Source: Roseburia sp. 1XD42-69
GTDB taxonomy: Bacteria > Bacillota > Clostridia > Lachnospirales > Lachnospiraceae
Assembly (NCBI RefSeq): GCF_003612565.1
Contig: NZ_RAZG01000011.1
Location: 44,969-108,968 of the forward strand
Direction: 5' to 3'
DNA length: 64,000 nt
In this document: piece by piece, positions 11,046-20,165 of the stretch
How the letters are laid out: every line of letters starts with the position of its first letter
Position numbering within the stretch: position 1 is the first letter of the stretch
The notes under the pieces: model-generated
The model's input: only the letters and a program-made list of their open reading frames with translations
The model's database searches: none
What the model was told of the DNA's origin: nothing
Program-made: the position numbers and the translations under genes

Positions 11046-11564
11046 TTAGTTCATTTTCTTCACTTCTGCGAAACTTATCTCTACCGGCGTTTCGCGGCCG
11101 AACAATTCTACATTGATGGTGACAATCTGTTTTCCGTGGTTCATGGTCTGAATCACGCCGATGGTATCTTTCCATACCCCTCCGGTGACAACCACTGTAT
11201 CCCCTTCCGCAAAATCCACCTCAACGTTTTCTTTTTTGATTCCCAGGGGCATCATCTCTTCCTCTGTAAGGGGCACAGGCTTTGAGCCGGGCCCTACGAA
11301 TCCGGTAACGCCTCTTGTATTCCTGACCACATACCATGTGTCATCATTCATAATCATATTGATAAGGACATAGCCAGGAAACATTTTTTTGGAAACTTGC
11401 TTTTTCGCACCGTTTTTCATCTCAAAAACATCCTGCATTGGAACTCTGACCTCTAATATCTGATCCTCCAAATGCCTGTTTTCAATTGTCTTGTCAATGT
11501 TCGCTTTTACCTTATTCTCGTAGCCGGAATAAGTGTGAACAACATACCAGTGTGCTTTTTCCAT
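11046..11564 (-). CDS. nusG: Transcription termination/antitermination factor NusG
   Basis: Binds RNA polymerase and couples transcription to Rho or ribosomes. N-terminal NGN domain (WYVVHTYSGYENKVKANI), central VLINMIMNDDTWYVVRNTRGVTGFVG and C-terminal KOW domain (FAEGDTVVVTGGVWKDTIGVI). 172 residues is normal. Sits between secE and rplK in the canonical order. Confidence 0.98.
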   Translation of the reverse strand: MEKAHWYVVHTYSGYENKVKANIDKTIENRHLEDQILEVRVPMQDVFEMKNGAKKQVSKKMFPGYVLINMIMNDDTWYVVRNTRGVTGFVGPGSKPVPLTEEEMMPLGIKKENVEVDFAEGDTVVVTGGVWKDTIGVIQTMNHGKQIVTINVELFGRETPVEISFAEVKKMN

Positions 11565-11576
11565 AAAACGCCTCCA

Positions 11577-11792
11577 TTAAAAATGTAAGTTTACCAGGAA
11601 ATCAACGCCATATTGGATGAGTGCATCCATAATGGCAATCATCAGGCCAACCACCACTGAAACAGCTACAACGGCCACGGTCTGACGTCCAAGATCTTCT
11701 TTTGTGGGCCAAATAATTTTCTTAAATTCAGCCTTTAAGCCTTCCATCCAGCTCGTTTTGGGAGCTTTTTCAACATTTGCGTTTTCTGCCAT
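11577..11792 (-). CDS. secE: Preprotein translocase subunit SecE
   Basis: Small membrane subunit of the SecYEG channel. The 71-residue protein has a basic amphipathic stretch (WMEGLKAEFKKIIWPTKEDLGRQT) followed by one transmembrane helix (VAVVAVSVVVGLMIAIMDAL), the minimal Gram-positive SecE architecture. It lies 12 bp upstream of nusG and 18 bp after rpmG. Confidence 0.97.
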   Translation of the reverse strand: MAENANVEKAPKTSWMEGLKAEFKKIIWPTKEDLGRQTVAVVAVSVVVGLMIAIMDALIQYGVDFLVNLHF

Positions 11793-11810
11793 ATAAAACT
11801 CCTTTACAAA

Positions 11811-11960
11811 CTATTTTGTTTCCTTGTGCAAAGTATGAGTTCTGCAGAATCTGCAATACTTCTTTGTTTCCATTCTGTCCGGATGAGCTTTTTTGTCTTT
11901 TGTCGTGTTGTAATTACGCTGTTTGCATTCCGTACATGCCAATGTTATCCTTGTGCGCAC
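11811..11960 (-). CDS. rpmG: 50S ribosomal protein L33
   Basis: A 49-residue zinc-ribbon form of L33 with paired cysteines ([10 protein letters not shown]...YCRFCRTHT). I place the start at the GTG at 11960 ([14 protein letters not shown]), preceded by GGAGGTG. An open frame continues to an ATG at 12056, but L33 proteins normally begin here. First gene of the rpmG-secE-nusG operon. Confidence 0.93.
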   Translation of the reverse strand: MRTRITLACTECKQRNYNTTKDKKAHPDRMETKKYCRFCRTHTLHKETK

Positions 11961-12064
11961 AACTTCCACCTCCATAATTTCGTGCAATTTTTCCCTCTGT
12001 AAAAGGGAGTGTTTCTTATCCCTAAAATTAGGCATAAAAAAAAGACCTACTTCCAAGCTGTTCT

Positions 12065-12093
12065 ACTATAGCACAAACTTTTCCGCAAGTCAA
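12065..12093 (-). promoter_or_regulatory. Promoter of the rpmG-secE-nusG-rplKA operon
   Basis: Minus-strand TTGACT (12088-12093) and TATAGT (12065-12070), 17-bp spacer, about 105 bp before rpmG. The remaining 11961-12188 sequence contains no gene I can support. Confidence 0.75.
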
Positions 12094-12188
12094 CTCTTTT
12101 CTTAAAAGCAGGCAAATGAAAGGTTCATCCAGACATTACAGAAGGTACGGCCACACACAGGCCATCTCCCACCCCCGCACAAAATGCA

Positions 12189-12210
12189 AGGGGCAGAAAT
12201 TCTGCCCCCT
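12189..12210 (-). terminator. Terminator hairpin after the flagellin gene
   Basis: A 10-bp perfect stem (AGGGGCAGAA, 12189-12198, with TTCTGCCCCT, 12200-12209) starts 6 bp after the flagellin stop. The T tract is weak, so its strength is uncertain. Confidence 0.6.
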
Positions 12211-12215
12211 ATCTC

Positions 12216-12986
12216 TTATAATCTGGTAAATAACTGATTCATCCTGCCGTTTTCATCTTCCATCTTTTTTCTCTGCATCATAATGCTGTACTGAAAAAGC
12301 ACCTCTTTCTTTTTCTGCTCTGTAACAGCTTTTCCAAAATCCAAATCCTCTATACGGCTCTGGGATGCCGTTGTGTTAAAGGCAGTGTAGCTGTTATTGT
12401 TCATAGCATAATCCAGACGATTGGAAAGAGCGCCCATTTCGCCTCTGGAAGTGCTTACCATCTCAATTGCATTGTCAATCGTGTCAAGGCTGAAATCCTT
12501 TGTAACATCAAAATCTGCAATTCCAAGCTTCTCCAAAGTGGACACCGGCATATTGACTTCCATGCCGCCTCCGTCTGCATTGATGGCTGCATGCCAAGGA
12601 TTCTGTGAACCATCCAGGAGATTTTTCGTATTAAACTGAGTCTGGCTTGCCGTGTCTGAAATGTGCTGCTTCAACTGATCGATTTCTGACTGGATAGCCG
12701 CTTTATCACTGTCTGTATATAAACCGTTGGAAGCCTGTAACCCCAGCTCCCGTATCCTCTGCAGACTGTCTGATATAGAGCCTAAAGCCCCATCTGCGAT
12801 TTTTGTCATATCCTGGAATGTCGCTGCATTATCCGTTGCCTTATTCAGGCTGTTGCTCTGGCTTAAGAGCTTCTGGGCAATGGCTAATCCAGCCGCATCA
12901 TCCGCTGCCGTATTAATTTTCTTACCGCTGCTCATCTGCTGGTATGAGCGGTACATATTTTGATTTGATATAGAAGAAATCCTCAT
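12216..12986 (-). CDS. Atypical short flagellin
   Basis: The N-terminal core (MSSGKKINTAADDAAGLAIAQK, residues about 18-39, and RIRELGLQASNG) is the classic flagellin D1 sequence. The C-terminal SRGEMGALSNRLDYAMNN and SRIEDLDFGKAVTEQKK complete D1. The outermost D0 ends are unusual. The N-terminus (MRISSISNQNMYRSYQQ) is shorter than the normal one, and the C-terminus ends DENGRMNQLFTRL instead of the usual QANQQPQxVLxLL. The middle domain is small (256 residues in total). It could be a minor filament or junction subunit, or a flagellin-like surface protein. It is divergent from a FliD-like gene. Confidence 0.88.
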   Translation of the reverse strand: MRISSISNQNMYRSYQQMSSGKKINTAADDAAGLAIAQKLLSQSNSLNKATDNAATFQDMTKIADGALGSISDSLQRIRELGLQASNGLYTDSDKAAIQSEIDQLKQHISDTASQTQFNTKNLLDGSQNPWHAAINADGGGMEVNMPVSTLEKLGIADFDVTKDFSLDTIDNAIEMVSTSRGEMGALSNRLDYAMNNNSYTAFNTTASQSRIEDLDFGKAVTEQKKKEVLFQYSIMMQRKKMEDENGRMNQLFTRL

Positions 12987-13028
12987 AATCTGCCTCCTCC
13001 CTATAATTTTACACCTTATTTTAACATA

Positions 13029-13057
13029 ACTATAACACGCCCTTTGATTTTACACAA
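13029..13057 (-). promoter_or_regulatory. Possible flagellin promoter
   Basis: Minus-strand TTGTGT (13052-13057) and TATAGT (13029-13034), 17 bp apart, about 40 bp before the start codon. No clear SigD/sigma-28 motif (TAAA...GCCGATAA) was found in the 12987-13269 intergenic region, which is otherwise AT-rich. Confidence 0.45.
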
Positions 13058-13172
13058 GGGATTTTTTGCCAAAAATAATAAAAAAATTTTTATGATTTTT
13101 TACAAAACACTATAAATTAATTTATGATTTTATACGATATAAAAGTATAGGGATTGAAAAAATACGTGCATT

Positions 13173-13203
13173 TTGTCACCTTTTCAATGAAAAATCATAT
13201 AAT
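13173..13203 (+). promoter_or_regulatory. Possible promoter of the FliD-like gene
   Basis: A perfect TATAAT lies at 13198-13203 with TTGTCA at 13173-13178; the 19-bp spacer is longer than ideal. The gene start is 66 bp downstream with GAAAGGAGG before it. Confidence 0.35.
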
Positions 13204-13269
13204 GTAAATGGATTTATAATTTTACCCCGCGCTTAGGCGTAATTTCATGGAAGAAAGGAGGGGTTTTCT

Positions 13270-14562
13270 ATGGCTACCATCGATAATGCCTATCAATACT
13301 ACTTAAATACCTATGGACATACTGCTGTTTCGCGTTATGATACCCATAAGAAAAGCGAGCTGCGCAGCGTCTATACCCGTATGCTTAAAGTGAACAAAGA
13401 TTCCCCCCTCTATAAGATAAAACGTTCGGAGGATGTTCCAAGATTTCTCATTGACATCAAGGAAAATGCCCGGCACATTAAAAACGTTGTGGCATCACTG
13501 TCTGATGGGGAAGGGCTTGAGAACTCTTTCCAGAAAAAAGTTGCGGTCTCCTCGGATGACGGCATTGTAACTGCGTCTTATGTAGGCGGATCTTCCGATG
13601 ACAGCGCTTTGCAGAATTTTGATTTGGAAGTGCGTCAGCTTGCAGCTCCCCAGACAAACCTGGGAAATTTTTTGAAAGACCAGGCTTTGGACATTCCGCC
13701 CGGAGACTATTCTTTCAATTTATTTACCACTGCTAATTCCTATGAATTTCAGTATACGGTAAAAAAGGATGACAACAATTTATCCGTATTAAATAAACTT
13801 TCCCGGCTCATTAACAATTCCAGGATTGAACTTTCCGCAGAGGTGATTTCGGATGAAAGCGGACAAAGCGCCTTAAAGATTGCTTCCAAACAGACCGGAA
13901 TAAGAGATGAGGAAGACCATCTTTTTGACATCAGCCCTACCACCTCTTCCGGCTCCATTCAAGCCATGGATATTTTAGGTTTTAACCAAGTCAGTACGCC
14001 TGCAGTTAATTCAAGTTTCCTGATTAATGGTAAAGAGCATTCTTCCTATGCAAATACATTTACCATTAACAATATGTTTGAGTTGACCTTAAAGGGCATA
14101 AGCCCGGATAATGCTCCTGCCAAAATAGGTTTTAAGACCAGCATTGACGCTGTGGCAGATAATATCCAGGAACTTGTGGATGCCTACAACGGGTTTATCC
14201 AGACTGGTGAACGGTATTCCACCAATCAGCTTGGAAATCAGCTGCTCCACGATTTAAAAGATGTTTCCCGCTCTTATGTAAACGATTTGGAGTCCGTGGG
14301 ATTGCTTATTGGGGAAACCGGGGCAATTTCCATTGACCGGGATTTATTGTCCGATGCACTGGAAACCGATAAGCCGGCAGAAACGTTTTCCGTATTAAAT
14401 GCATTTAAAAATTCACTGTTAATTAAAGCGGATAATGCTTCTATTAATCCAATTAAATATATTGATAAAACGATTGTGACGTACAAGCGGCCGGGATTTA
14501 ATTTTATTTCCCCCTATTCATCCTCTCTTTATGCAGGACTGATGCTTGATCATTATTGTTAA
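13270..14562 (+). CDS. FliD-like flagellar cap or hook-associated protein
   Basis: The 430-residue protein resembles the middle of FliD. It has a flagellin-hook IN-type motif region (YSFNLFTTANSYEFQYTVKKDDNNLSVLNKLSRLINNS, given in the protein at about 155-195), beta-rich D2/D3 domains and a C-terminal stretch with NIQELVDAYNGFIQTG and an SVGLLIGETGAISIDRDLLSDAL-type sequence. These match FliD_C features (VxxxVxAYN; lGI..dGtLslD...l..AL). The normal N-terminal GLASGLDTD...LM segment is missing and replaced by an unfamiliar 70-residue region. The canonical C-terminal helix is also changed. Together with the odd flagellin next door this suggests a matched, specialised pair. Confidence 0.7.
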   Translation: MATIDNAYQYYLNTYGHTAVSRYDTHKKSELRSVYTRMLKVNKDSPLYKIKRSEDVPRFLIDIKENARHIKNVVASLSDGEGLENSFQKKVAVSSDDGIVTASYVGGSSDDSALQNFDLEVRQLAAPQTNLGNFLKDQALDIPPGDYSFNLFTTANSYEFQYTVKKDDNNLSVLNKLSRLINNSRIELSAEVISDESGQSALKIASKQTGIRDEEDHLFDISPTTSSGSIQAMDILGFNQVSTPAVNSSFLINGKEHSSYANTFTINNMFELTLKGISPDNAPAKIGFKTSIDAVADNIQELVDAYNGFIQTGERYSTNQLGNQLLHDLKDVSRSYVNDLESVGLLIGETGAISIDRDLLSDALETDKPAETFSVLNAFKNSLLIKADNASINPIKYIDKTIVTYKRPGFNFISPYSSSLYAGLMLDHYC

Positions 14563-14565
14563 AGC

Positions 14566-14597
14566 AAAAAGAATCCTTTTAAATAAGGATTCTTTTT
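14566..14597. terminator. Bidirectional terminator between FliD-like and CgeB-like genes
   Basis: A 13-bp stem (14566-14578 with 14585-14597), six-base loop, A run on one side and T run on the other. It serves both convergent genes. Confidence 0.85.
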
Positions 14598-15820
14598 TAT
14601 ATGTACTTATCCAGAAGATATCTTCCCCTCTGCGCCCAGGTATGATTTTTCTTTGCATATGCATACCCCTGCTGTGCCAATTCCTCCAGATACATTTTAT
14701 TTTCCAGTAAATTCCCTACCTTTTCCGGCAGTTCCCCCATCCTTGTAAGATAGAAGGGCTCTAAAAAAGGATACCCTGCGTTTGACAATTCTTCTTCCAG
14801 GTACGCTGACATATCCGTAACTACGGCAGCCTTTGCCAGCATACCGTTTATAATTCTGTCATGTATGCCGTTTTTATACCATGTCATTGTATTAAGCACA
14901 ATTTTGCTGTGGTTCATCAGCTCTAAAACCTGAGGGGCCAAAACTTTTCCCCCGTACAAAAGATTGGGATTATCCGCCCAATCGCACTGATCCCATCCTC
15001 CCCCAAACACAGCCACCTGTATTCCTGCTTCCACTAAAAGCCGCACCGACTGCTCCCGGTAGAAGGATGTGGCATAGGAATCAATAAAACGCAGCTCTGT
15101 AATCCAGTAATTCAATTCTTCCTCTGAATAATCTTTTCCGGTGGAAGAAAAATAAGATTCAATGGCACTCTCCGTAGTTTTATTGGGATGGTTAATCAAA
15201 TCTGACAATACTTCCTGGGTCAGGGCAAAGGCATCAAATTCTTTTATCTCACCTAAATCCGGCACAAGCCCTTCCGCCACGTATTTGGACAAACCGCCTG
15301 CATAGAGCACATCAATAGAACGCTCCCCCATTGCGGGGTGGAATCCTTCTTCTTTTGTGCAAAGATAACAGCTTCCCGGGCTGGCATGGTCTGATAAATC
15401 TGCCTCCATCCCGGCATGGGGCATATAATCTACCGTTTTTAATCCGGGATAAAAACGCTTTATAAAATCTACATGATTTCTGTCAGTGCAAAACACCACG
15501 GAATTTTCCGGTGCATGTCTCAAGGGATTTGCATAGTGAAAGGGATGATCCATAAGAATATTAATATAAGGAATCCCCTTTTCATCCCAAATATTTGTTC
15601 CCTCTGAAAATGACAGATTATAGCCAATATTATTAAATGTCACCAGGGCATCCACATGTTCATCCCTCAAAATCCTTTTCAGGCTTGGCATAAACTTAGC
15701 TTTTTCCCGAGTATCTAAAACATGGCAGGTGCACCCCATTTCCCTAAATGACTGGGATAATGCCGCTATGAACAAATCTATGGTATCGTAAATGCCCTGT
15801 ATAAAAAGAATGGTTTTCAT
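14597..15820 (-). CDS. CgeB-type (DUF3880/glycosyltransferase family 1) glycosyltransferase
   Basis: A 407-residue protein starting MKTILFIQGIYDTIDLFIAAL, with an N-terminal Rossmann-like region (HVDALVTFNNIGYNL, PYINILMDHPFHY). The C-terminal GT-B half has the pattern FGGGWDQCDWADNPNLLYGG, followed by ILNTMTWYKNGIHDRIINGMLAKAAVVTD, split over residues about 280-345. This organisation is that of CgeB and related spore or flagellar glycan transferases. Sugar donor unknown. The start overlaps the preceding SWIM gene by 4 bp (ATGA). Three related proteins occur further on (20166, 24775, and the C-terminus of 26334). Confidence 0.75.
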   Translation of the reverse strand: MKTILFIQGIYDTIDLFIAALSQSFREMGCTCHVLDTREKAKFMPSLKRILRDEHVDALVTFNNIGYNLSFSEGTNIWDEKGIPYINILMDHPFHYANPLRHAPENSVVFCTDRNHVDFIKRFYPGLKTVDYMPHAGMEADLSDHASPGSCYLCTKEEGFHPAMGERSIDVLYAGGLSKYVAEGLVPDLGEIKEFDAFALTQEVLSDLINHPNKTTESAIESYFSSTGKDYSEEELNYWITELRFIDSYATSFYREQSVRLLVEAGIQVAVFGGGWDQCDWADNPNLLYGGKVLAPQVLELMNHSKIVLNTMTWYKNGIHDRIINGMLAKAAVVTDMSAYLEEELSNAGYPFLEPFYLTRMGELPEKVGNLLENKMYLEELAQQGYAYAKKNHTWAQRGRYLLDKYI

Positions 15821-16545
15821 AATTCTACCCCAAATAATGCTGTATAATCTACGGTTTCCATAATTCGTTCACTCTTCCGTTCTGCATTCTGAAGCATCTT
15901 TTCTACTTTATTCTCCAATGCCACATCCACGAACCGGCTTACATCAATTCCCCGGAGTTCAAAAAACAGCAGTGGATTTTCATCAAATCTGGCTCCTATC
16001 CCATAAAGCACTGCCGCCACATGTTTGCACATTAATGCCCAGTCCGGACAGCTGCACTGGAAACTAATTTCTTTTGGCAGGGGAAACAAACCGTTCTTTT
16101 CTACAAACAGGCTCTTTAAATCTTCCGGGAAACCTCCGTTTATAAGCATTTCCAGATTTTCAATTTTATGGCCACATTTTTCCAGTATATTCTGGCACCG
16201 CTCCTCCGAAATCGGGCTGATTCTGATTTCCACCTTGTAAGGCGCCTTCCGCCGTCCCTGCACCCTGGCCAGGACTTTTCCTTTTTTTATAACCAGGTCA
16301 ATCACCGCCCCGGTTCTGACATAACGTTTCCCCCGGTCCAGACGGCTTTCGTAATCTGCATAGCGCTCCAGATTTTCACACCATGCCTCCCCCCACCAGG
16401 TTTTTGCAATCTTTTTTCCCGAAATCACCACCGGTTGGTTTTCTTTCCCCCGTTTTATATCCTTTTTCATACTCTCACTGGCATTTTTCTTTAACTTTGC
16501 CTCCGTGGGCTGTTCATATGTCTGGATTTCCCAATACTGGCTCAT
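15817..16545 (-). CDS. SWIM zinc-finger protein
   Basis: The 242-residue protein has a clear SWIM motif, CSCPDWALMCKHVAAVLYGIG, near residue 165 (Cys-x-Cys...Cys-x-His). An N-terminal region contains KTWWGEAWCENLERYADYESRL. SWIM domains bind DNA or proteins, and this family is regularly encoded next to an SNF2 helicase, as here (8-bp gap). Likely a cofactor of that helicase. The biological role of the pair is not established. Confidence 0.85.
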   Translation of the reverse strand: MSQYWEIQTYEQPTEAKLKKNASESMKKDIKRGKENQPVVISGKKIAKTWWGEAWCENLERYADYESRLDRGKRYVRTGAVIDLVIKKGKVLARVQGRRKAPYKVEIRISPISEERCQNILEKCGHKIENLEMLINGGFPEDLKSLFVEKNGLFPLPKEISFQCSCPDWALMCKHVAAVLYGIGARFDENPLLFFELRGIDVSRFVDVALENKVEKMLQNAERKSERIMETVDYTALFGVEL

Positions 16546-16552
16546 ATTTTCC

Positions 16553-19153
16553 TTATACCTCCAACCGCATTATAGACAACAGTTCCTCGTTGCCCATCTC
16601 TGTAAGCCATTTTTCCCCGCCTGAACCAATCACATTTTCCGCCAGTTCTTTTTTAGAAGAAATCATGGCGTCGATTTTTTCCTCAACGGTTTTCTCACAA
16701 ATCATTTTGTGTACAAATACATTTTTCTTCTGGCCGATGCGAAACGCCCGGTCTGTCGCCTGGTTTTCCACCGCCGGATTCCACCATCGGTCAAAATGGA
16801 TGACATGGTTAGCTTTTGTCAGGTTTAACCCTGTCCCTCCGGCTTTTACAGATAAAACCATGTAAGGCACATATTCTTCTCCATTGAATTTCTCAACCAT
16901 CTGGCCTCTTTTACGAACTGAAGTTTCTCCGTTTAACACCAGCCCTTCCCTGCCGAATATCCCGGCAAGGAATTTGGATATGGGTTCTGTCATTTCTTTA
17001 AACTGTGTAAATACCAGCACCCGTTCCCTTTTATCATAGATGGTTTCGCAGATTTCCCTAAGCATAATAAACTTGCCACTTTCCTTTTCCGAAAAATCCC
17101 CGTTTCCCAGATACTGGGAAGGATGGTTGCAAATCTGCTTTAGATGCATGAGTGTGGCAAAAACCAGCCCCCTGCGCTGCATTCCGTCCAGCGTTTTCAG
17201 CTTTTCTGCTGTCTCCGCAACTACTTTCCGGTACAAAACCACCTGCTTTTTGCTGAGTCCCACGTATGCATTTGTTTCCACCTTTTCCGGCAAATCGGAG
17301 ATAATCTTTTTATCTGTCTTAATCCTCCGCAGCATAAAAGGAGCAATCATCGCCTTTAAATGTGCATATTCCTCCGGTTGCTCCGTCAACTGCCTGGCAT
17401 AAAGCGCAAACTCCTGGGCTGTTCCCAAAAGCCCCTTATTTAAAAAGTCAAACAGTGACCAGAGATTGGCCAGTTCATTTTCTATGGGCGTACCCGTCAT
17501 AGCAATTCGCATTTTGGCGGGAATTTTTTTGATGGTGCGGGTCTGTTTTGTCAGAGGATTTTTTATCGCCTGGGCTTCGTCCAAAATCAGGCAATCCCAC
17601 TCTGTCTGCTGCAGTTCCGGGATCCGCACACTCATGCCGTAGGTTGTCACCGTAAGATATGACTGATTTTCCAACACTTCCTGCCCCAGCTTTGCCGTAG
17701 GTTTCCCGTGGAGAATCCTCACCTCCATCCCAGGCACAAATTTTTCCGCTTCTTTTTTCCAGTTTCCAAGGAGCGATGCCGGGACAATTAAAAGAATCCT
17801 TTTCTTACTGCCTCCTTTTTCTTTCCGTATTTTTTCTAAAAATGTCAAAACCTGCAGTGTCTTTCCCAGCCCCATGTCATCTGCCAGGCAGGCTCCAAAT
17901 CCCAGTTGGTACATAGTATAAAGCCAGGTGTAACCGATTTGCTGATAAGGTCTGAGTTTTGCATTTACTTCCGCCGGAACTCTTGCTTTTTTGATTAATT
18001 CCGGTTTCTTTAACTTCTGCAAAAAATCCGCAAGCCATTTCCCGTTGGAAATCAAAGGTCCCACATCCGGATTTTCTTTCTGCTCTTTTAAAACCCCATC
18101 TCCCCTTAATGCCTCAAGAAGCGTAATTTCCCCCTGGCTTTCTTCCATTTCCGAAAGAAGGCGGTTTAAGCGGTCATGATCCACTTCCACCCATTTTCCC
18201 TTCAAAAATGCCAGACCCTCTGTCTGGGATAAAAGATAGCGGATGTCTTCCCCTGTCAGTGGGACACCGTCTACGGTGAGGGATGGTTTCAGGCTTATAA
18301 TCGTGTCAAAACCCAAAAAAGAAGGACTCTCCTCTCCCATATTTACCGTCATATTTAGGGATGATGCCTTTTTTCTCCACCAGTTTGGAATCCTGCATAA
18401 AATTCCTGTCTCCTCTATAGACGGAATATCTTTTAAGAGCCGGTATGCTTCCTCTGCCGTAAGCCGCAGGGGATGAAACATTTCTCCATTCTCAGTACTT
18501 TTAGCGACAAACTCTGAAACCTCCGCCGCCCGGTTTAAACAGGAGAGAAGCGCTAATAATTTTTCCCGCTCCGCCTTGTACTCCGTTAAGGCATAAGAAA
18601 GGGGCATATGGCGTATACTCCCGTCTTCGCACTTTGTGGCATAGGTTGCCAGAAAAGCAAAGGGGAACTCCTCCTCCTTATTTTCCACAAGATGGAAAAA
18701 TATCCGCTCCGGCACATGAAGATTCTGGCTCCTCTCCGCCAAATACATGGAAACCGTTCCCTGATAAATACGAATCTCTTTTTGAAAAATTTTCTGCAGC
18801 TTACGGAACGCATGCTCCGCCCAGGACTTGTCTATATATTCCGCCCCAAGGGCATAGGGAATGGAATTTTTCAGCCGCTGCCAGGTGTCCTCACTAAGTT
18901 CTGCCCTGGTTTGTTCCCTTGACACTTCAAGATCCGGCTGGCTGGTAAGTTCTTTAAAAAAAGCATCCGCAACCATATATAAAAAAGTCATGGCATGATC
19001 GCTGTTCTCACACCTTCCCCTAAGTCCCAGCTGATACCATGCCTGATACTTATCTTTCAAAAACTCCAGATACCACTGCCGCAGATCCTCCGGCAACTTT
19101 TCATCCTTTCCGAATTCCAGATAAAAATCATCCTGTGTAAATATAAAGCCCAT
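16553..19153 (-). CDS. SNF2/Rad54-family DEAD-box-like helicase
   Basis: The 866-residue protein has the complete SNF2 ATPase core: Walker A LADDMGLGKT near residue 425, DEAQ box (LILDEAQAIKNP) near 526, motif III MTGTPIENELANLWSLFDFL, and C-terminal lobe motifs KAGGTGLNLTKANHVIHFDRWW and NQATDRAFRIGQKKNVFVHK. The N-terminal 380 residues include a region typical of bacterial SNF2 helicases found with SWIM proteins. A double-stranded DNA translocase acting in the cytoplasm; the substrate is unknown. Start preceded by AAAGGAGAG. Confidence 0.93.
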   Translation of the reverse strand: MGFIFTQDDFYLEFGKDEKLPEDLRQWYLEFLKDKYQAWYQLGLRGRCENSDHAMTFLYMVADAFFKELTSQPDLEVSREQTRAELSEDTWQRLKNSIPYALGAEYIDKSWAEHAFRKLQKIFQKEIRIYQGTVSMYLAERSQNLHVPERIFFHLVENKEEEFPFAFLATYATKCEDGSIRHMPLSYALTEYKAEREKLLALLSCLNRAAEVSEFVAKSTENGEMFHPLRLTAEEAYRLLKDIPSIEETGILCRIPNWWRKKASSLNMTVNMGEESPSFLGFDTIISLKPSLTVDGVPLTGEDIRYLLSQTEGLAFLKGKWVEVDHDRLNRLLSEMEESQGEITLLEALRGDGVLKEQKENPDVGPLISNGKWLADFLQKLKKPELIKKARVPAEVNAKLRPYQQIGYTWLYTMYQLGFGACLADDMGLGKTLQVLTFLEKIRKEKGGSKKRILLIVPASLLGNWKKEAEKFVPGMEVRILHGKPTAKLGQEVLENQSYLTVTTYGMSVRIPELQQTEWDCLILDEAQAIKNPLTKQTRTIKKIPAKMRIAMTGTPIENELANLWSLFDFLNKGLLGTAQEFALYARQLTEQPEEYAHLKAMIAPFMLRRIKTDKKIISDLPEKVETNAYVGLSKKQVVLYRKVVAETAEKLKTLDGMQRRGLVFATLMHLKQICNHPSQYLGNGDFSEKESGKFIMLREICETIYDKRERVLVFTQFKEMTEPISKFLAGIFGREGLVLNGETSVRKRGQMVEKFNGEEYVPYMVLSVKAGGTGLNLTKANHVIHFDRWWNPAVENQATDRAFRIGQKKNVFVHKMICEKTVEEKIDAMISSKKELAENVIGSGGEKWLTEMGNEELLSIMRLEV

Positions 19154-19173
19154 GTCACGCTCTCCTTTTGCGC

Positions 19174-20025
19174 TTATCTTTTCATCTTCATTACTTTAAG
19201 CAGCAGTTTCTGTATAGATTTATCCACATCCTCCCCTAAGACTATCTGAAATGTGGTTTTCGTCATATTTTTTATGGTCTCATGCATTTTTGCAGCATCT
19301 CTTTCCGCAGCACACTCTTTTAAGCTGAAACAGGACTTGTACTGAGGGTTTGCCATGCCCAGCTCACTGCACCTGCGTTCAAAAAAATCTTCCAGCATTT
19401 TCCACTCATCATCTGTGTAGAAAAAAGAAATGGTTTTCTCCGTGATATTTTCCACATATACACTGGGGCGCTCCCTGATAAAAAACATGGATTTCCACTT
19501 TTCCGCCGTGTTTTCCCCCGGCTTAATCTCTGCCCTGCGGCTGTTATTCATCACCAGCTTTACCATATCCATAGTTTCTACACGTGAGACTTCCATATCC
19601 GTGAAATTCAGGTAATATATCCCCCCCTCTTCCTCATTGCTGTTTTCCAGCTTTTCCCGAACAACTTCCATAGATTTCCGCACATATCCAATGTCTTTTC
19701 CGGCAATCTGATACACTCTTCCAGAGTAGGTTTGAATTTTTAAAAGATGTGGCCTGAAAAAATTCCAAAGCACCCCAAGTATCAAAGCTGTGATTCCCAC
19801 CACAACAATTATCGTTCCCACAGCCTGCCACATACCTCCCGGCAGATAGAAAATCACTCCAAATACAATCAGTACCAACGCAGGTATTAAAGATGTGTCC
19901 TTTACCTCTTTTACATCTATATTTGATACCGCCTTTATGGGAATACAGGCATCCACCAGCTGGATTACCCCTTTTCCAATATAAAAGCAGGTATTTTTTT
20001 TGTTGAAAAGATTGCCTGATATCAT
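19174..20025 (-). CDS. Membrane protein with cytoplasmic domain, unknown function
   Basis: 283 residues with two adjacent hydrophobic segments (about 46-62 and 66-90) separated by a short Gly-rich turn, so both ends are probably cytoplasmic. The N-terminal 40 residues include a VIQLVDACIPIKAVSNI-type beta domain. The long C-terminal part is charged with no motif I recognise. It is 20 bp upstream of the SNF2 gene and shares its operon. GGAGG precedes the start. No function assigned. Confidence 0.75.
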   Translation of the reverse strand: MISGNLFNKKNTCFYIGKGVIQLVDACIPIKAVSNIDVKEVKDTSLIPALVLIVFGVIFYLPGGMWQAVGTIIVVVGITALILGVLWNFFRPHLLKIQTYSGRVYQIAGKDIGYVRKSMEVVREKLENSNEEEGGIYYLNFTDMEVSRVETMDMVKLVMNNSRRAEIKPGENTAEKWKSMFFIRERPSVYVENITEKTISFFYTDDEWKMLEDFFERRCSELGMANPQYKSCFSLKECAAERDAAKMHETIKNMTKTTFQIVLGEDVDKSIQKLLLKVMKMKR

Positions 20026-20165
20026 TCTGCTTTTCCTCCGTGTTTACATAAAAATGATTCTCTGGAAATATCCTGTCCTTTCATATTGTAGCATATTTCA
20101 GATACAAGGGGAACACTTAAAAGAAATCTTGCAATTTTACAACTGTTACCCATGATCTGTACTTT

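Noticed and set aside
17044..17054. TTTCGCAGATT match to the recombination site inside the SNF2 gene
   Set aside because: Only 11 bases match, no second arm is present and the sequence is coding.
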